This document shows positions 36,682 to 44,621 of a stretch of 64,000 nucleotides of DNA, piece after piece (within the stretch, counting starts at the first letter, position 1; each line of letters starts with the position of its first letter). A model generated the notes under the pieces. It did not search any database. It saw only the letters and a program-made list of their open reading frames with translations, and was not told the DNA's origin. A program made the position numbers and the translations under genes. The DNA is from Bacteroidales bacterium (GTDB lineage Bacteria > Bacteroidota > Bacteroidia > Bacteroidales > VadinHA17), in NCBI GenBank assembly GCA_016709865.1, contig JADJLX010000002.1, forward strand, positions 62,001-126,000, given 5' to 3'.

Positions 36682-37122
36682 ATGTCAAAGACAAAAGAAG
36701 TACAAGTTAAGTTCTTAAAAGTAAAAGAATTGTCGTTTTCTTGTACAGATATCGCCAATGATCTGGATTACAGTATTATTGAAAAATATTTAAAAATTGA
36801 AATCGGTTTTAACTTCCAACTGAAGAAGGAAGAAAATGAATTCATAATTGGTACCTTAATCCAATATATTTTTAAAAAGGATGAAGTCTTAAAATATGAA
36901 AATCAAACTACTTTCAGTGTTTTAAATATTGATGAAGTAGTTACAACTGAAAATGACAAAATCAATATTAAGGACGAATTTCTGATATCTCTACTTAGTG
37001 TTGTAATTGGGACTACCCGAGGCATGATGATAAAAAATACCATGGGAAAAAAAATTAACGAATTTCCTCTCCCAATTTTAAATCCTAAAGAGCTACTTGA
37101 CAATATAAAAGAGAAGCACTAA
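36682..37122 (+). CDS. SecB-like protein, putative chaperone of the trio
   Basis: 146 residues. The C-terminal half reads FSVLNIDEVV...DEFLISLLSVVIGTTRGMMIKNTMGKKINEFPLPILNPKELLDNI. This resembles the SecB fold order (a strand, a long helix starting near a 'v-x-x-s-x-x-RG' motif, then 'f-P-x-l-x-P-v-x-f/p'), as in the SecB-like third genes of toxin-antitoxin-chaperone operons. The N-terminal half (VKFLKVKELSFSCTDIANDLDYSI) fits the first strands. Similarity is by eye and modest. Gene order and tight spacing support the assignment. Confidence 0.6.
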   Translation: MSKTKEVQVKFLKVKELSFSCTDIANDLDYSIIEKYLKIEIGFNFQLKKEENEFIIGTLIQYIFKKDEVLKYENQTTFSVLNIDEVVTTENDKINIKDEFLISLLSVVIGTTRGMMIKNTMGKKINEFPLPILNPKELLDNIKEKH

Positions 37123-37236
37123 AATTTAATCAAATCGACACTCTTTGGGTCTTGACTCGTTTAAATATCGTCAGATCTGCCAATAAATAGATACCCAGAC
37201 AATTTTAAATCTGGCCCGAAATGCTAACACGGACAA
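37123..37236. other. unit tail before the interrupted block
   Basis: ACTTGACTCG-type spacer and CCCAGACAATTTTAAATCT, ending in the closing arm GGCCCGAAATGCTAAC of the toxin-antitoxin-chaperone unit. No gene. Confidence 0.5.
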
Positions 37237-37243
37237 TGCTATG

Positions 37244-38623
37244 AAAAGCAATCGCCTCGGGTTAAGCAAATTTAAATAATATTCTTCACTTATAAACTTC
37301 TTAAAAAATCCTATAAAATCACACTGCTATCTGTGGTCAGTAAGATATGCCTGCCGCAATCACTTGTCATTTTTTATAGTAAGGGTACGTATGCTAAGGG
37401 TTGTAATCGCAATGTTACCTGCCGTGTTTTACGTTATCCCTCATTTCTTTTGACCTTATAGGTTTTGTTTTTCTATGCCACTCCTGTTATGTATGGCTTC
37501 CTGTTTTTCATTACATATCTGATTCTGTTTAATAGTTTACGTGCCACTTTGATCACAACTTTATGTCCTTTGTTATTTACCAGATGGGAATGATAGTACT
37601 GCATCATTGCAGGATCCATCCTTATTGCCTGCCATGAGGATTCAATGAGAAGGGTTCTGAGAAACGAATTACAACGAAAGGTTATTCCACCGGTATAAGT
37701 GGTTTCTCCGCTCTCCCTTATCCTGGGAATGAGACCAACATAGCTGCCTAACTGATCAATGTTCGTAAAACGATTAATATCCCCAAGTTCTGTAATTAAT
37801 GCTGATGCAGTTAGCGGACCTATTCCTGATACTGATTTTAATAATGTATAAAGCTCTCTGTCATATTCCCGGATCCTTTCCCTTATCTGACGACTTAGTG
37901 TCAGCAACAGGTTCCTGTGATACTCGTATGAACTAATCAGATTGGATAGTGCATCCTGACCGCTTTGTGTCTGCATCTTTACCTGTTTTAACCACGATAC
38001 AAACTTTAATGTCCATTGGTTATTGTCAAATTCCACAGGGATCGGTTCTCCGTAGTACTGAAGAAAGCTTTTTATCCTGGTCTTGCTTCGTCGAAGATCA
38101 CGCATCAGGTAAAACCGTGTCCTGTTTAAGCTACGGAGTTCTTCCAGTTCACGATCAAAAATATGAATCCCCCGAAGTGACCCTTTTTCAAGTGACCGGG
38201 CGATTTTACGGCTGTCAACCGGGTCACGCTTTTGAAGCTTATCTTTCTGGGAGGTAGGAATATCGGCAGCATTGATTACAATATTGTTTATCCCAAGTTG
38301 ATTTAGCCTTCGATGAATTGCATAACCACAGAATCCGGCCTCATAAGCAGAATTATACTCTCCTCCGGGAAACATTCGATGAAGATAACTATTGAGAGAT
38401 TCCGGGTCGGGAGGTTGAGTGAAGGTACGGTGTTCAGTACCATCAACAAGGATCGTTACACTCCAGCTCTTCTTATGAACATCTAATCCAATGAATAGCT
38501 GTTTACCTGTGAAATCGATTTTTTTCGTAACTTGTGTTTGCATAGTCTCTAAGTTTAAGTCATTTACGAACTTTAATTTATGAAATTATTGTATCGTACC
38601 GGAGACTATGCTTTTATCATAAG
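37244..38623 (-). mobile_element. IS110-family insertion sequence (about 1.38 kb)
   Basis: Boundaries were set by where the interrupted block resumes; TGCTATG occurs on both sides (37237-37243, 38624-38630). It contains one transposase gene on the minus strand, about 230 bp of noncoding DNA downstream of it and 80 bp upstream. No long terminal inverted repeats, as usual for IS110. CATAGTCTC (38540) and GAGACTATG (38602) form a hairpin at the upstream end. The noncoding ends may encode a bridge RNA; I cannot define it. Confidence 0.75.
37473..38543 (-). CDS. IS110-family transposase
   Basis: 356 residues, full length. The N-terminal DEDD domain starts FIGLDVHKKSWSV (first Asp) and continues with YEAGFCG (Glu) and KRDPVDSRKIA (Asp pair). 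The C-terminal transposase_20 domain has LLKSVSGIGPLTASALITELGDINRF, SYVGLIP, GGITFRCNSFLRTLLIESSW, with the serine expected for catalysis. Acts on structured DNA targets, in the IS110/IS1111 family guided by a bridge RNA. No frameshift, so the element may be active. A 5' tip of a related gene is left at 14803. Confidence 0.95.
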   Translation of the reverse strand: MQTQVTKKIDFTGKQLFIGLDVHKKSWSVTILVDGTEHRTFTQPPDPESLNSYLHRMFPGGEYNSAYEAGFCGYAIHRRLNQLGINNIVINAADIPTSQKDKLQKRDPVDSRKIARSLEKGSLRGIHIFDRELEELRSLNRTRFYLMRDLRRSKTRIKSFLQYYGEPIPVEFDNNQWTLKFVSWLKQVKMQTQSGQDALSNLISSYEYHRNLLLTLSRQIRERIREYDRELYTLLKSVSGIGPLTASALITELGDINRFTNIDQLGSYVGLIPRIRESGETTYTGGITFRCNSFLRTLLIESSWQAIRMDPAMMQYYHSHLVNNKGHKVVIKVARKLLNRIRYVMKNRKPYITGVA

Positions 38624-38995
38624 TGCTATGGGTAATTTGTTTGTCACGGTTTTTGATTTTGCTCCTGCACTCAAGACAAATTTGTAATGGCCGTTGCACC
38701 CGGATACGCGCATCTGCTCACAATTAAAATCTTGCACCTTGACTAATTTCTGCCTTTGAGACAACTTTGTACCGCGATACTTCGCCAGTTCCCATTTATA
38801 AAATTCCTGCACCGGGAGCAATTCCCGGCCACTTAGCAACCTTGTACCGCGATCGCGCCTTAACGCAAAAACATTTTACTTTCAAGACACAAAATAATGA
38901 TCCTAAATAAAATTGGACTACAAAAAGATCTAGACAGCTTTTTATATCTGGAGAAATTACTCTTCAGTGACAGTTTTAATTCCTTGCCTAAATAT

Positions 38996-39251
38996 AACCC
39001 GGATGGTATAGGTAATTGGCTGCGCCGAGCTCGGACCGAGATAGTATTTACCTGCTTTGCAATTGAGATTTCAGTCGGTCCTCGGTTGCCTTCAGCAGCC
39101 CGGACTACTTCGTAATCACCCCAATGTCTATCATCGCAATTTACACCCACTTATCAAGTCTTGTATATCGTGACTAATCCTTCTACCGTGACAATTTACA
39201 TATAGTGTGACAATTACATAACCTTTGACAGATCGCACAAATACTAACGAA
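38996..39251 (+). repeat. fused block and leader remnant
   Basis: Starts AACCCGGATGGTATAGG like type I, has an insert with GCCGAGCTCGGACCGA and TCGGTCCTCGG arms, continues as type I to about 39195, then jumps into a leader end (GACAATTACATAACCTTTGACA ... CACAAATACTAAC). The right half and the GTT are missing. Confidence 0.55.
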
Positions 39252-39393
39252 AAAAGCATGATTCCTTATGGATCCATGATTCAAAATACTTTGTAAATTT
39301 GGTGACAGTGAAATTACAAAACCCTGTTAATGACAGATTCATATTCACTTTACTAAAACTAATTAAGCATATTTTAAAATCAAAAAAAGAATT

Positions 39394-39822
39394 ATGGCAA
39401 CAATATTTAAATCGGAAAAAAGAGAATTTCGAGAAGATCCCAATAAGATTGACAATTTTCGTTTATTCTCTGATGTTTCAATAAAAAAGAGGGGGTTAAA
39501 TCCCCAAAATTTAAACTTCGATCTTAGATTATTAAATCCTGGCCAATTTTCAGCACCATTTCACTATCACAGGTTTGCAGAAGAACTATTTATGGTAATT
39601 TCAGGTTCAATGATGCTAAGAACCCCCGAAGGACTAGAAATTGTTAAAACTGGAGACCTTGTTTTTTTTGAGATGGGTGAAACAGGTGCGCATCAATTTT
39701 ATAATCATACTTCTGAACCAGTCACATATCTTGATGTAAGATCATATATTGGATATGACTTATGCGAATACCCTGATTCAGAAAAAATACTTATAGCTCC
39801 ATCTTTTGAGATTTTTAAATAG
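39394..39822 (+). CDS. cupin-domain protein
   Basis: 142 residues, no signal peptide. Cupin motif 1 at about 50-70: FSAPFHYHRFAEELFMVISG with the metal-binding H-x-H-x(5)-E pattern; motif 2 at about 85-105: VKTGDLVFFEMGETGAHQFYN with the second His. Single conserved barrel, small-molecule binding or isomerase/dioxygenase role; substrate unknown. It starts at ATG 39394. The cell location is the cytoplasm, unlike the many lipoproteins of the array. Followed 33 bp later by the next gene. Confidence 0.86.
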   Translation: MATIFKSEKREFREDPNKIDNFRLFSDVSIKKRGLNPQNLNFDLRLLNPGQFSAPFHYHRFAEELFMVISGSMMLRTPEGLEIVKTGDLVFFEMGETGAHQFYNHTSEPVTYLDVRSYIGYDLCEYPDSEKILIAPSFEIFK

Positions 39823-39854
39823 TTTACGAAACAACAATAAAACCAACCAATAGC

Positions 39855-40205
39855 ATGGAGCCAATCCCAGTATTTTTTGACAATGTAAATAGAACTGCGC
39901 TTGTCATAAAACCCAATAAACCATTTTTCGATTGGCTTAATAGTATTGAGAGTCTGTCAGATGATCCTGATATTTACAATGATACCGATATCTATCTTTT
40001 GCCTGCCTTCGATGACACAGATCAAATGGAGAAGTGGATTACGAAAAACTTCGATATAATCTTTTGTGACCAAATGAATCATTGGTATACTGACGAATCA
40101 CTTTGGGTCCAAAAAAGGACATTTAAATTATTTACCCAATGGTTTGATTATTCAGTTCATACCATGATTTGGGATACTTTAGATAAGCCTATTTCAAAAA
40201 TGTAA
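39855..40205 (+). CDS. conserved hypothetical protein (116 aa), VF530-like pattern absent
   Basis: 116 residues, acidic, soluble. It begins MEPIPVFFDNVNRTALVIKPNKPFFDWLNSI and has a DIYLLPAFDDTDQMEKWITKNFDIIFCDQMNHWYTDESLWVQKRTFKLFTQWFDYSVHTMIWDTLDKPI core, rich in Trp and Phe. I know this layout from small conserved proteins of Bacteroidota and Proteobacteria but no function. It follows the cupin gene closely and probably shares its transcript. Confidence 0.78.
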   Translation: MEPIPVFFDNVNRTALVIKPNKPFFDWLNSIESLSDDPDIYNDTDIYLLPAFDDTDQMEKWITKNFDIIFCDQMNHWYTDESLWVQKRTFKLFTQWFDYSVHTMIWDTLDKPISKM

Positions 40206-40380
40206 ATTTCTAAATAACAAACAGGATAATTTCAGATTTCCCAGACATCTGTTAACAAAATAACACACCAAGACAAATCCTGCATTTGATTCAGGACCTG
40301 CACCCCTGACAAATTTCATTTATAGTGACAGATTCTTTGCATCATGACAGTTTGAAATAAGCACAAATGCTAACAACGAT

Positions 40381-41082
40381 ATGATCTCTCGTATTTACCT
40401 TATAATGACAGTTTTGCTTATTCTAGCAATTACCTCGCAATGCAAGCGGTCAGAAAACAATACTATTAAAGATATCGATGGCAATATTTACAGTACTGTC
40501 TTGATTGGGGACTACTTGTGGATGACAGAGAATTTAAAATCGACCAGGTTCAATGATGGCTCAAATATTCCATGCGTAAAAGATCAATCAATTTGGTTAA
40601 GATTAGACTCACCTGCATACTGTTATTATCAGAATAATCTAAATTATGCGGATACTCTTGGATTTCTTTATAATTGGTATGCGGTTAACTCAGGAAAACT
40701 ATGTCCTACAGGTTGGAGGGTCCCTGCAGATAGTGACTGGGTACAAATTGAAGGCACGGCAGATACAAAATATAAAATGACTGATTCAATTTGGAATAAA
40801 CTGGGACTTAGAGGATTTGATGCCGGACAAAGACTTAAATCTGTCAATGGCTGGAGAAAGGGAGTTACTGGCACTGACGAATTAGGCTTTTCAGCTCTAC
40901 CTGGAGGAGAGAGATTGAGCCGCTTCTATGCAGGTGGTAGTAGTGGTTTCTGGTGGACAAGTACTGAAGCGAGTGCATCGAGCGCATATTATCGAAACTT
41001 GATCTATTCTTTTGAATTAGTAGCCCGAGATACCCATCCAAAAAGAATGGGATTCTCAGTACGATGCATTAAAAATAAATAA
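40381..41082 (+). CDS. FISUMP-domain lipoprotein
   Basis: 233 residues. Signal MISRIYLIMTVLLILAITSQC (lipobox TSQC). The mature protein is the FISUMP (Fibrobacter succinogenes major paralogous) domain: IKDIDGNIYSTVLIGDYLWMTENLKSTRFNDGS, LGFLYNWYAV, LCPTGWRVPADSDW, GFSALPGGERL, GFWWTSTEA, FSVRCIKN. These are surface or secreted proteins with a C-type-lectin-like fold; ligand unknown. The ATG lies immediately after CAAATGCTAACAACGAT (AAC at 40372), the first bases of a type V block, so a block has been lost right before this gene. Confidence 0.9.
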   Translation: MISRIYLIMTVLLILAITSQCKRSENNTIKDIDGNIYSTVLIGDYLWMTENLKSTRFNDGSNIPCVKDQSIWLRLDSPAYCYYQNNLNYADTLGFLYNWYAVNSGKLCPTGWRVPADSDWVQIEGTADTKYKMTDSIWNKLGLRGFDAGQRLKSVNGWRKGVTGTDELGFSALPGGERLSRFYAGGSSGFWWTSTEASASSAYYRNLIYSFELVARDTHPKRMGFSVRCIKNK

Positions 41083-41091
41083 CGAAACGCT

Positions 41092-41392
41092 AACAACGCT
41101 GGTATAGGCAATAAACTATTTACATTTTTTGCTCGCCACCGTGACAATTTTATCCTGCCACAAAACTTTTAACTTATCTGCCAAATCCATGTTTTCCGGC
41201 TCTGGACAAATCCGTAATGCAGGGACAAATTATCTTTCGCCGGGACTGGCAAAAATTGCGCCATGGTGGCTTGCCCGCCGGGAGAGTTTTGTCACACCCT
41301 CTTTCGCGTGAAAAACGCTTCAGAGGGCGAAGCCAGGACACGTAACGGCGGACGGCGCCACCAACGCTTACTCCCTCAACAGCCGGGCCCTT
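41092..41392 (+). repeat. attC-like block 21 (301 bp, type V/II hybrid with insert)
   Basis: Left AACAACGCTGGTATAGGCAA; right end ACTCCCTCAACAGCCGGGCCCTT, where the final GTT is changed to CTT and the arm no longer pairs well with the left. Contains the same hairpin insert as block 12. Probably inactive. Confidence 0.7.
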
Positions 41393-41449
41393 ATGCTTAA
41401 GCGATTCGTGCCGAGACAGTTAGTCTATTAAAAAACGCCTAAACATAAC
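41390..41449. repeat. leader hairpin, arm TTATGCTTAAGCG
   Basis: TTATGCTTAAGCG pairs with CGCCTAAACATAA (one mismatch). The unit closes with CGCCTAAGCATAAC at 42740. Confidence 0.58.
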
Positions 41450-41541
41450 GGTAAAATCGATGATTAATGCAAAATGGGACAATTTTATTTCTAACTTGAC
41501 GACAAATCCATACTTCAAGATTAATCATTTAAAGACAAAAA

Positions 41542-42735
41542 ATGAAAATCTCAATCGTTATTAACGGAACAAGAGGAGATGTGCAACCAATGCTTGTTCT
41601 AGCAATTGGACTCAAGAAAAATGGACATGAAGTAATTCTCTTTGCCCCACCTGAGAATGAAGAAATCGCAAATAAATATAATTGTCCTTTTGTTGCATTT
41701 GGTCCGAACTACAAAGAAAAGTTCAAACAAAATGCACAAATGAAAGGTGGGGCAACTTCAGCGCCTTCCCCAAAAGAGATGAAAACGGAGACTGATAACC
41801 AGATTAAAAAGCTCCCGAAAATGGTTCAAGGTTCTGATTTAGTACTGGGTGTGGGGTTTGTTTTAGGTGTTCATACCGTTGCAGACCTCTTAAAGATCCC
41901 ATATCGTTTCGTTATTTTCTACCCAATGCTTTTGGGAACGAGTAAAAAAGATCCCTTTTTCAATCGACTACTTTTCGGACTTGGCAGATCGATGACTAAT
42001 CTGGTTATGAAAAGTTTCATCAATAAAAGTCGAAATGACATGGGACTACCTCCAATAAAAGACGTTTGGGAACACTGGATGGGGGAACATGTCATTGCTG
42101 CATGTGACAAAGAGTTAAATACTGTTCGAGATGGGGTTTCATTTAATTTTACTCAAACAGGATATATGTTGTTCATAGCACAAGATGGATTACCTGAATA
42201 TGTGGACAATTTCCTTAAATCAGGGAAACCTCCGATTTATATTGGATTTGGTAGTAATCCAGTAGATCGACCTGAAAAGTACAATCTTATTTTTAACCAA
42301 GTCTCGAAAGAGACAAATCAAAGATTAATAGTTTCAAAAGGATGGGCAAATCTGCAAGAGAATAACTCAACTGATATTCTTTATGTCGATGAAATTCCTT
42401 TTGAATTACTATTTCCACGACTTGCAGCAATAGTATATCATGGAGGTACAGGGACTATGGCAGCAGCAGCAAGAGCTGCTATCCCACAAGCAGTTTTCCC
42501 ATTTATGGCTGACCAATTTGAAAACAGAAAACAGATTATAAAACTTGGACTTGGACCTAAGACTTGCGATTTTAAAAAGTTGACTGCAAATGCAATTTCT
42601 TCAGCTATTAAAAATTGTGTAAATAATAGTGAGTTTAAAAAAAGGGCAGGTGAAATCTCCGAAAAATTAAAAATGACAGATGGACTTGACTTGACAATTA
42701 AACTGCTTGAGAGAGAATTTAAAAATAACGCCTAA
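41542..42735 (+). CDS. GT1-family glycosyltransferase (UDP-glucuronosyl/sterol-glucosyl type)
   Basis: 397 residues, cytoplasmic, GT-B fold. The N-terminal acceptor domain opens MKISIVINGTRGDVQPMLVLAIGLKKNGHEV, the standard start of this group. The C-terminal nucleotide-sugar domain has YIGFGSNPVDRP, LYVDEIPFELLFPRLAAIVYHGGTGTMAAAARAAIPQAVFPFMADQFENR, with the conserved HGGTGT and the D/Q pair. Transfers a sugar from UDP- or dTDP-sugar to a lipid, sterol, or small molecule such as an antibiotic. A full-length enzyme in a one-gene unit; arms at both ends match. Confidence 0.9.
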   Translation: MKISIVINGTRGDVQPMLVLAIGLKKNGHEVILFAPPENEEIANKYNCPFVAFGPNYKEKFKQNAQMKGGATSAPSPKEMKTETDNQIKKLPKMVQGSDLVLGVGFVLGVHTVADLLKIPYRFVIFYPMLLGTSKKDPFFNRLLFGLGRSMTNLVMKSFINKSRNDMGLPPIKDVWEHWMGEHVIAACDKELNTVRDGVSFNFTQTGYMLFIAQDGLPEYVDNFLKSGKPPIYIGFGSNPVDRPEKYNLIFNQVSKETNQRLIVSKGWANLQENNSTDILYVDEIPFELLFPRLAAIVYHGGTGTMAAAARAAIPQAVFPFMADQFENRKQIIKLGLGPKTCDFKKLTANAISSAIKNCVNNSEFKKRAGEISEKLKMTDGLDLTIKLLEREFKNNA

Positions 42736-42739
42736 GCAT

Positions 42740-43030
42740 AACACGGATGGTATAGGTAATTGCCTTCGCCAGCCCGGACCAATTCGTAATCAGCCCAATG
42801 TCTATCACCTTAATTTGCACCCTCTTATTTAACTTTTTGTACCGTGACAAATCCTGCTACCGAGACAAAGCCAATGGGGCTGTCGGCCATCGCGCTGTTG
42901 TCATGGTTTTTGCATCACCGTCGTGACAATTTTATCAAACCGTGACAAATCCTGCTCACTTATCGGGACTCACTCATCTGGACAACTTTATCGTGACATC
43001 CAAATCCTGCTCATCTATCGGGATTTAGAA
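42740..43030 (+). repeat. truncated block 22 (type I, right end lost)
   Basis: AACACGGATGGTATAGG then the type I body to TCATCTATCGGGATT at about 43022; the right arm and GTT are missing. It runs into AACTCCGGCGCCTAAC, which also occurs at 48760. Confidence 0.68.
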
Positions 43031-43079
43031 ACTCCGGCGCCTAACAGCAAAATGGACAAATTAGTTTTTGTAATTAAGA

Positions 43080-43111
43080 TTTGAATTATTGAAATAAACT
43101 ACTTATCTTTG
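43080..43111 (+). promoter_or_regulatory. promoter of HigBA pair
   Basis: TTTG at 43080-43083, 20-bp gap, TATCTTTG at 43104-43111, then 23 bp to the ATG. AACGCTAAACG/TTAGTAACG next to it may be operator half-sites. Confidence 0.55.
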
Positions 43112-43134
43112 ACGTTAGTAACGCTAAACGGAAA

Positions 43135-43419
43135 ATGATTACCTCTTTTGGGACTAAGGATACTGAAAAAATATGGAATGGGGATAGAGTTAAAAACCTA
43201 CCCCAGGAGATACAACAAATTGGAAGAAGAAAATTAAGGATGCTTAATAACTCACAGAACTTGATTGACTTAAAGATTCCACCATCAAATAAGCTTGAGA
43301 AACTTTCAGGCAATATGAGTGACTTTTACAGCATCAGGATTAATGACCAATGGAGAATTGTTTTTAAATGGGACGATGGAAATTCGAGTGATGTTACAAT
43401 AATGGATTATCATAAATAG
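43135..43419 (+). CDS. higB: HigB/RelE-family toxin
   Basis: 94 residues. Typical HigB (GraT) sequence: FGTKDTEKIWNGDRVKNLPQEIQQIGRRKLRMLNNSQNLIDLKIPPSNKLEKLSGNMSDFYSIRINDQWRIVFKWDDGNSSDVTIMDYHK. The RelE fold with the 'SIRINDQWRIVF' strands and the basic RRKLR helix is clear. It cleaves mRNA at the ribosome (family knowledge). It is followed after 6 bp by the antitoxin gene. Toxin-antitoxin pairs are common stabilising genes in integron cassette arrays. Confidence 0.92.
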   Translation: MITSFGTKDTEKIWNGDRVKNLPQEIQQIGRRKLRMLNNSQNLIDLKIPPSNKLEKLSGNMSDFYSIRINDQWRIVFKWDDGNSSDVTIMDYHK

Positions 43420-43425
43420 TATAAA

Positions 43426-43734
43426 ATGGAAAAGCTATCAAATATTCACCCCGGAGAAATACTGCTGGAAGAATTTCTCATCCCTTTGAATATATCTGCC
43501 TATAGACTTTCAAAGGACCTTGGAATTCCACAGACCAGAACATCCGAGATTATCAAAGGCAACCGAAGCATAACTGCCGACACGGCTATACGACTGAGTT
43601 ACTATTTTGGTAATTCTGCTAAATTCTGGCTTGGACTTCAGAACGACTTTGATCTTGAAAAGCAAAAAAAGTTAAAAGCACCAGAATTCAAACATATTAA
43701 AAGACTAAAAGAACACGCTGCCTGGCTATCGTGA
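43426..43734 (+). CDS. higA: HigA antitoxin (XRE-type)
   Basis: 102 residues. NIHPGEILLEEFLIPLNISAYRLSKDLGIPQTRTSEIIKGNRSITADTAIRLSYYFGNSAKFWLGLQNDFDLE is the standard HigA/VapI family, HTH at about residues 20-60. It binds and neutralises HigB and represses the operon. The downstream stretch (43738-43980) holds only a degraded type II block. Confidence 0.93.
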   Translation: MEKLSNIHPGEILLEEFLIPLNISAYRLSKDLGIPQTRTSEIIKGNRSITADTAIRLSYYFGNSAKFWLGLQNDFDLEKQKKLKAPEFKHIKRLKEHAAWLS

Positions 43735-43789
43735 CTAATCAACCGGCTTGATTAGTAATCAACTTTTGCACACCGTGACAAATTCGTTT

Positions 43790-43921
43790 CATCGTGACAG
43801 TTTTCACTCTTCTGTCGCGATGGCAAAAAATGCGCCATGGTGGCTTGTCTGCCGGGACAGTTTTTCGGCACCCTCCTACGCGTGAAAAACGCTTCGGAGG
43901 GCGAGGTCAGGACACGTAATG
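43790..43921 (+). repeat. right half of a type II block (remnant)
   Basis: TGGCAAAAAATGCGCCATGG then TGGCTTGTCTGCCGGGACAG, the hairpin insert CCCTCCTACGCGTG/CGCTTCGGAGGGCG, and CAGGACACGTAATGG. Left half and both ends are missing. Confidence 0.6.
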
Positions 43922-43992
43922 GTATTGATAAATTCTGTATATTGACTAGGATTTATTACCTTAATTATTTTCAAATTGCGAGCTAATCATTA

Positions 43993-44478
43993 CTATTTCA
44001 CTCGTTTATAAACAAATGGGACTGGATTCTTCCCTTCAAGAATGCTAAATGAATCAGGTGATAAAAATTCATAATCATATCTTGAAAGTATTTTATCGGG
44101 AGTAATGAGACTTTTACCTTCCCAATAAATTTTTTTATCTGTTGTGAACTTCCCAGTAAAATATTGAAATTTGCCTCCAGTTGAGAGTGAGTAGCAAATG
44201 AAATTTTCGTACTTCGAATCAAAGCCCCAAAGTTGTTTACCTTCCATAAATATGTTGCCTGACCCAACAAACATATAATGCACTTCAAAACCTTTTCCAT
44301 AAGGTACGGCCTCCATAACTTCTGATGTGTCTTTTGCTATTTCGCATTTCCATTTTCCAGTAAATTGTTTCATTAATTCAACTTGATCAAGTTTATCACC
44401 TGAAGTTTGCGCTTGGAGACCATTCGAAAGAATCAGCAGGACGACCATCACTATGATTGTTAAACTAATTTTTTTCAT
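43993..44478 (-). CDS. secreted lipocalin-like / DUF1579-type protein
   Basis: 161 residues. Signal peptide about 1-23 (ends GLQAQ). Mature part: ELMKQFTGKWKCEIAKDT, EVHYMFVGSGNIFMEGKQLWGFDSKYENFICYSLSTGG, YFTGKFTTDKKIYWEGKS, LSRYDYEFLSPDSFSI. The order G-x-W-x-C, eg-x-qlwGfd-x-k, iy-x-eg, y-x-f-x-s-x-D-x-f matches small secreted beta-barrel proteins of the DUF1579/lipocalin-like sort. It is on the minus strand, so it is outside the usual array orientation. Confidence 0.7.
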   Translation of the reverse strand: MKKISLTIIVMVVLLILSNGLQAQTSGDKLDQVELMKQFTGKWKCEIAKDTSEVMEAVPYGKGFEVHYMFVGSGNIFMEGKQLWGFDSKYENFICYSLSTGGKFQYFTGKFTTDKKIYWEGKSLITPDKILSRYDYEFLSPDSFSILEGKNPVPFVYKRVK

Positions 44479-44621
44479 AAGGTTTGTGATTCATTAGAAT
44501 TAAACTAAAAGAAGAATTGTCAATTATTACAAATTTATTAAACAACTCATTACAAGGCAAATATATTTACAACATGACTATTTCAGAAAGTCACTATTTT
44601 CGGATTGCCATTGTTAAAAAC

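Larger units (their letters stand above)
37226..38850 (+). repeat. attC-like block 20 (type VI), interrupted by the IS110 element
   Basis: Left part 37226-37243: AACACGGACAATGCTATG. Right part from 38624: TGCTATGGGTAATTTG then TTTGTCACGGTTTTTG. Joined at the shared TGCTATG, the sequence follows the related uninterrupted stretch at 46231 (AACACGGACAGTAGCAATTA then TTTGTCACGGTTTTTG). The right end (GTT) is degraded; the similarity with 46231-46500 fades near 38850. Confidence 0.65.
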
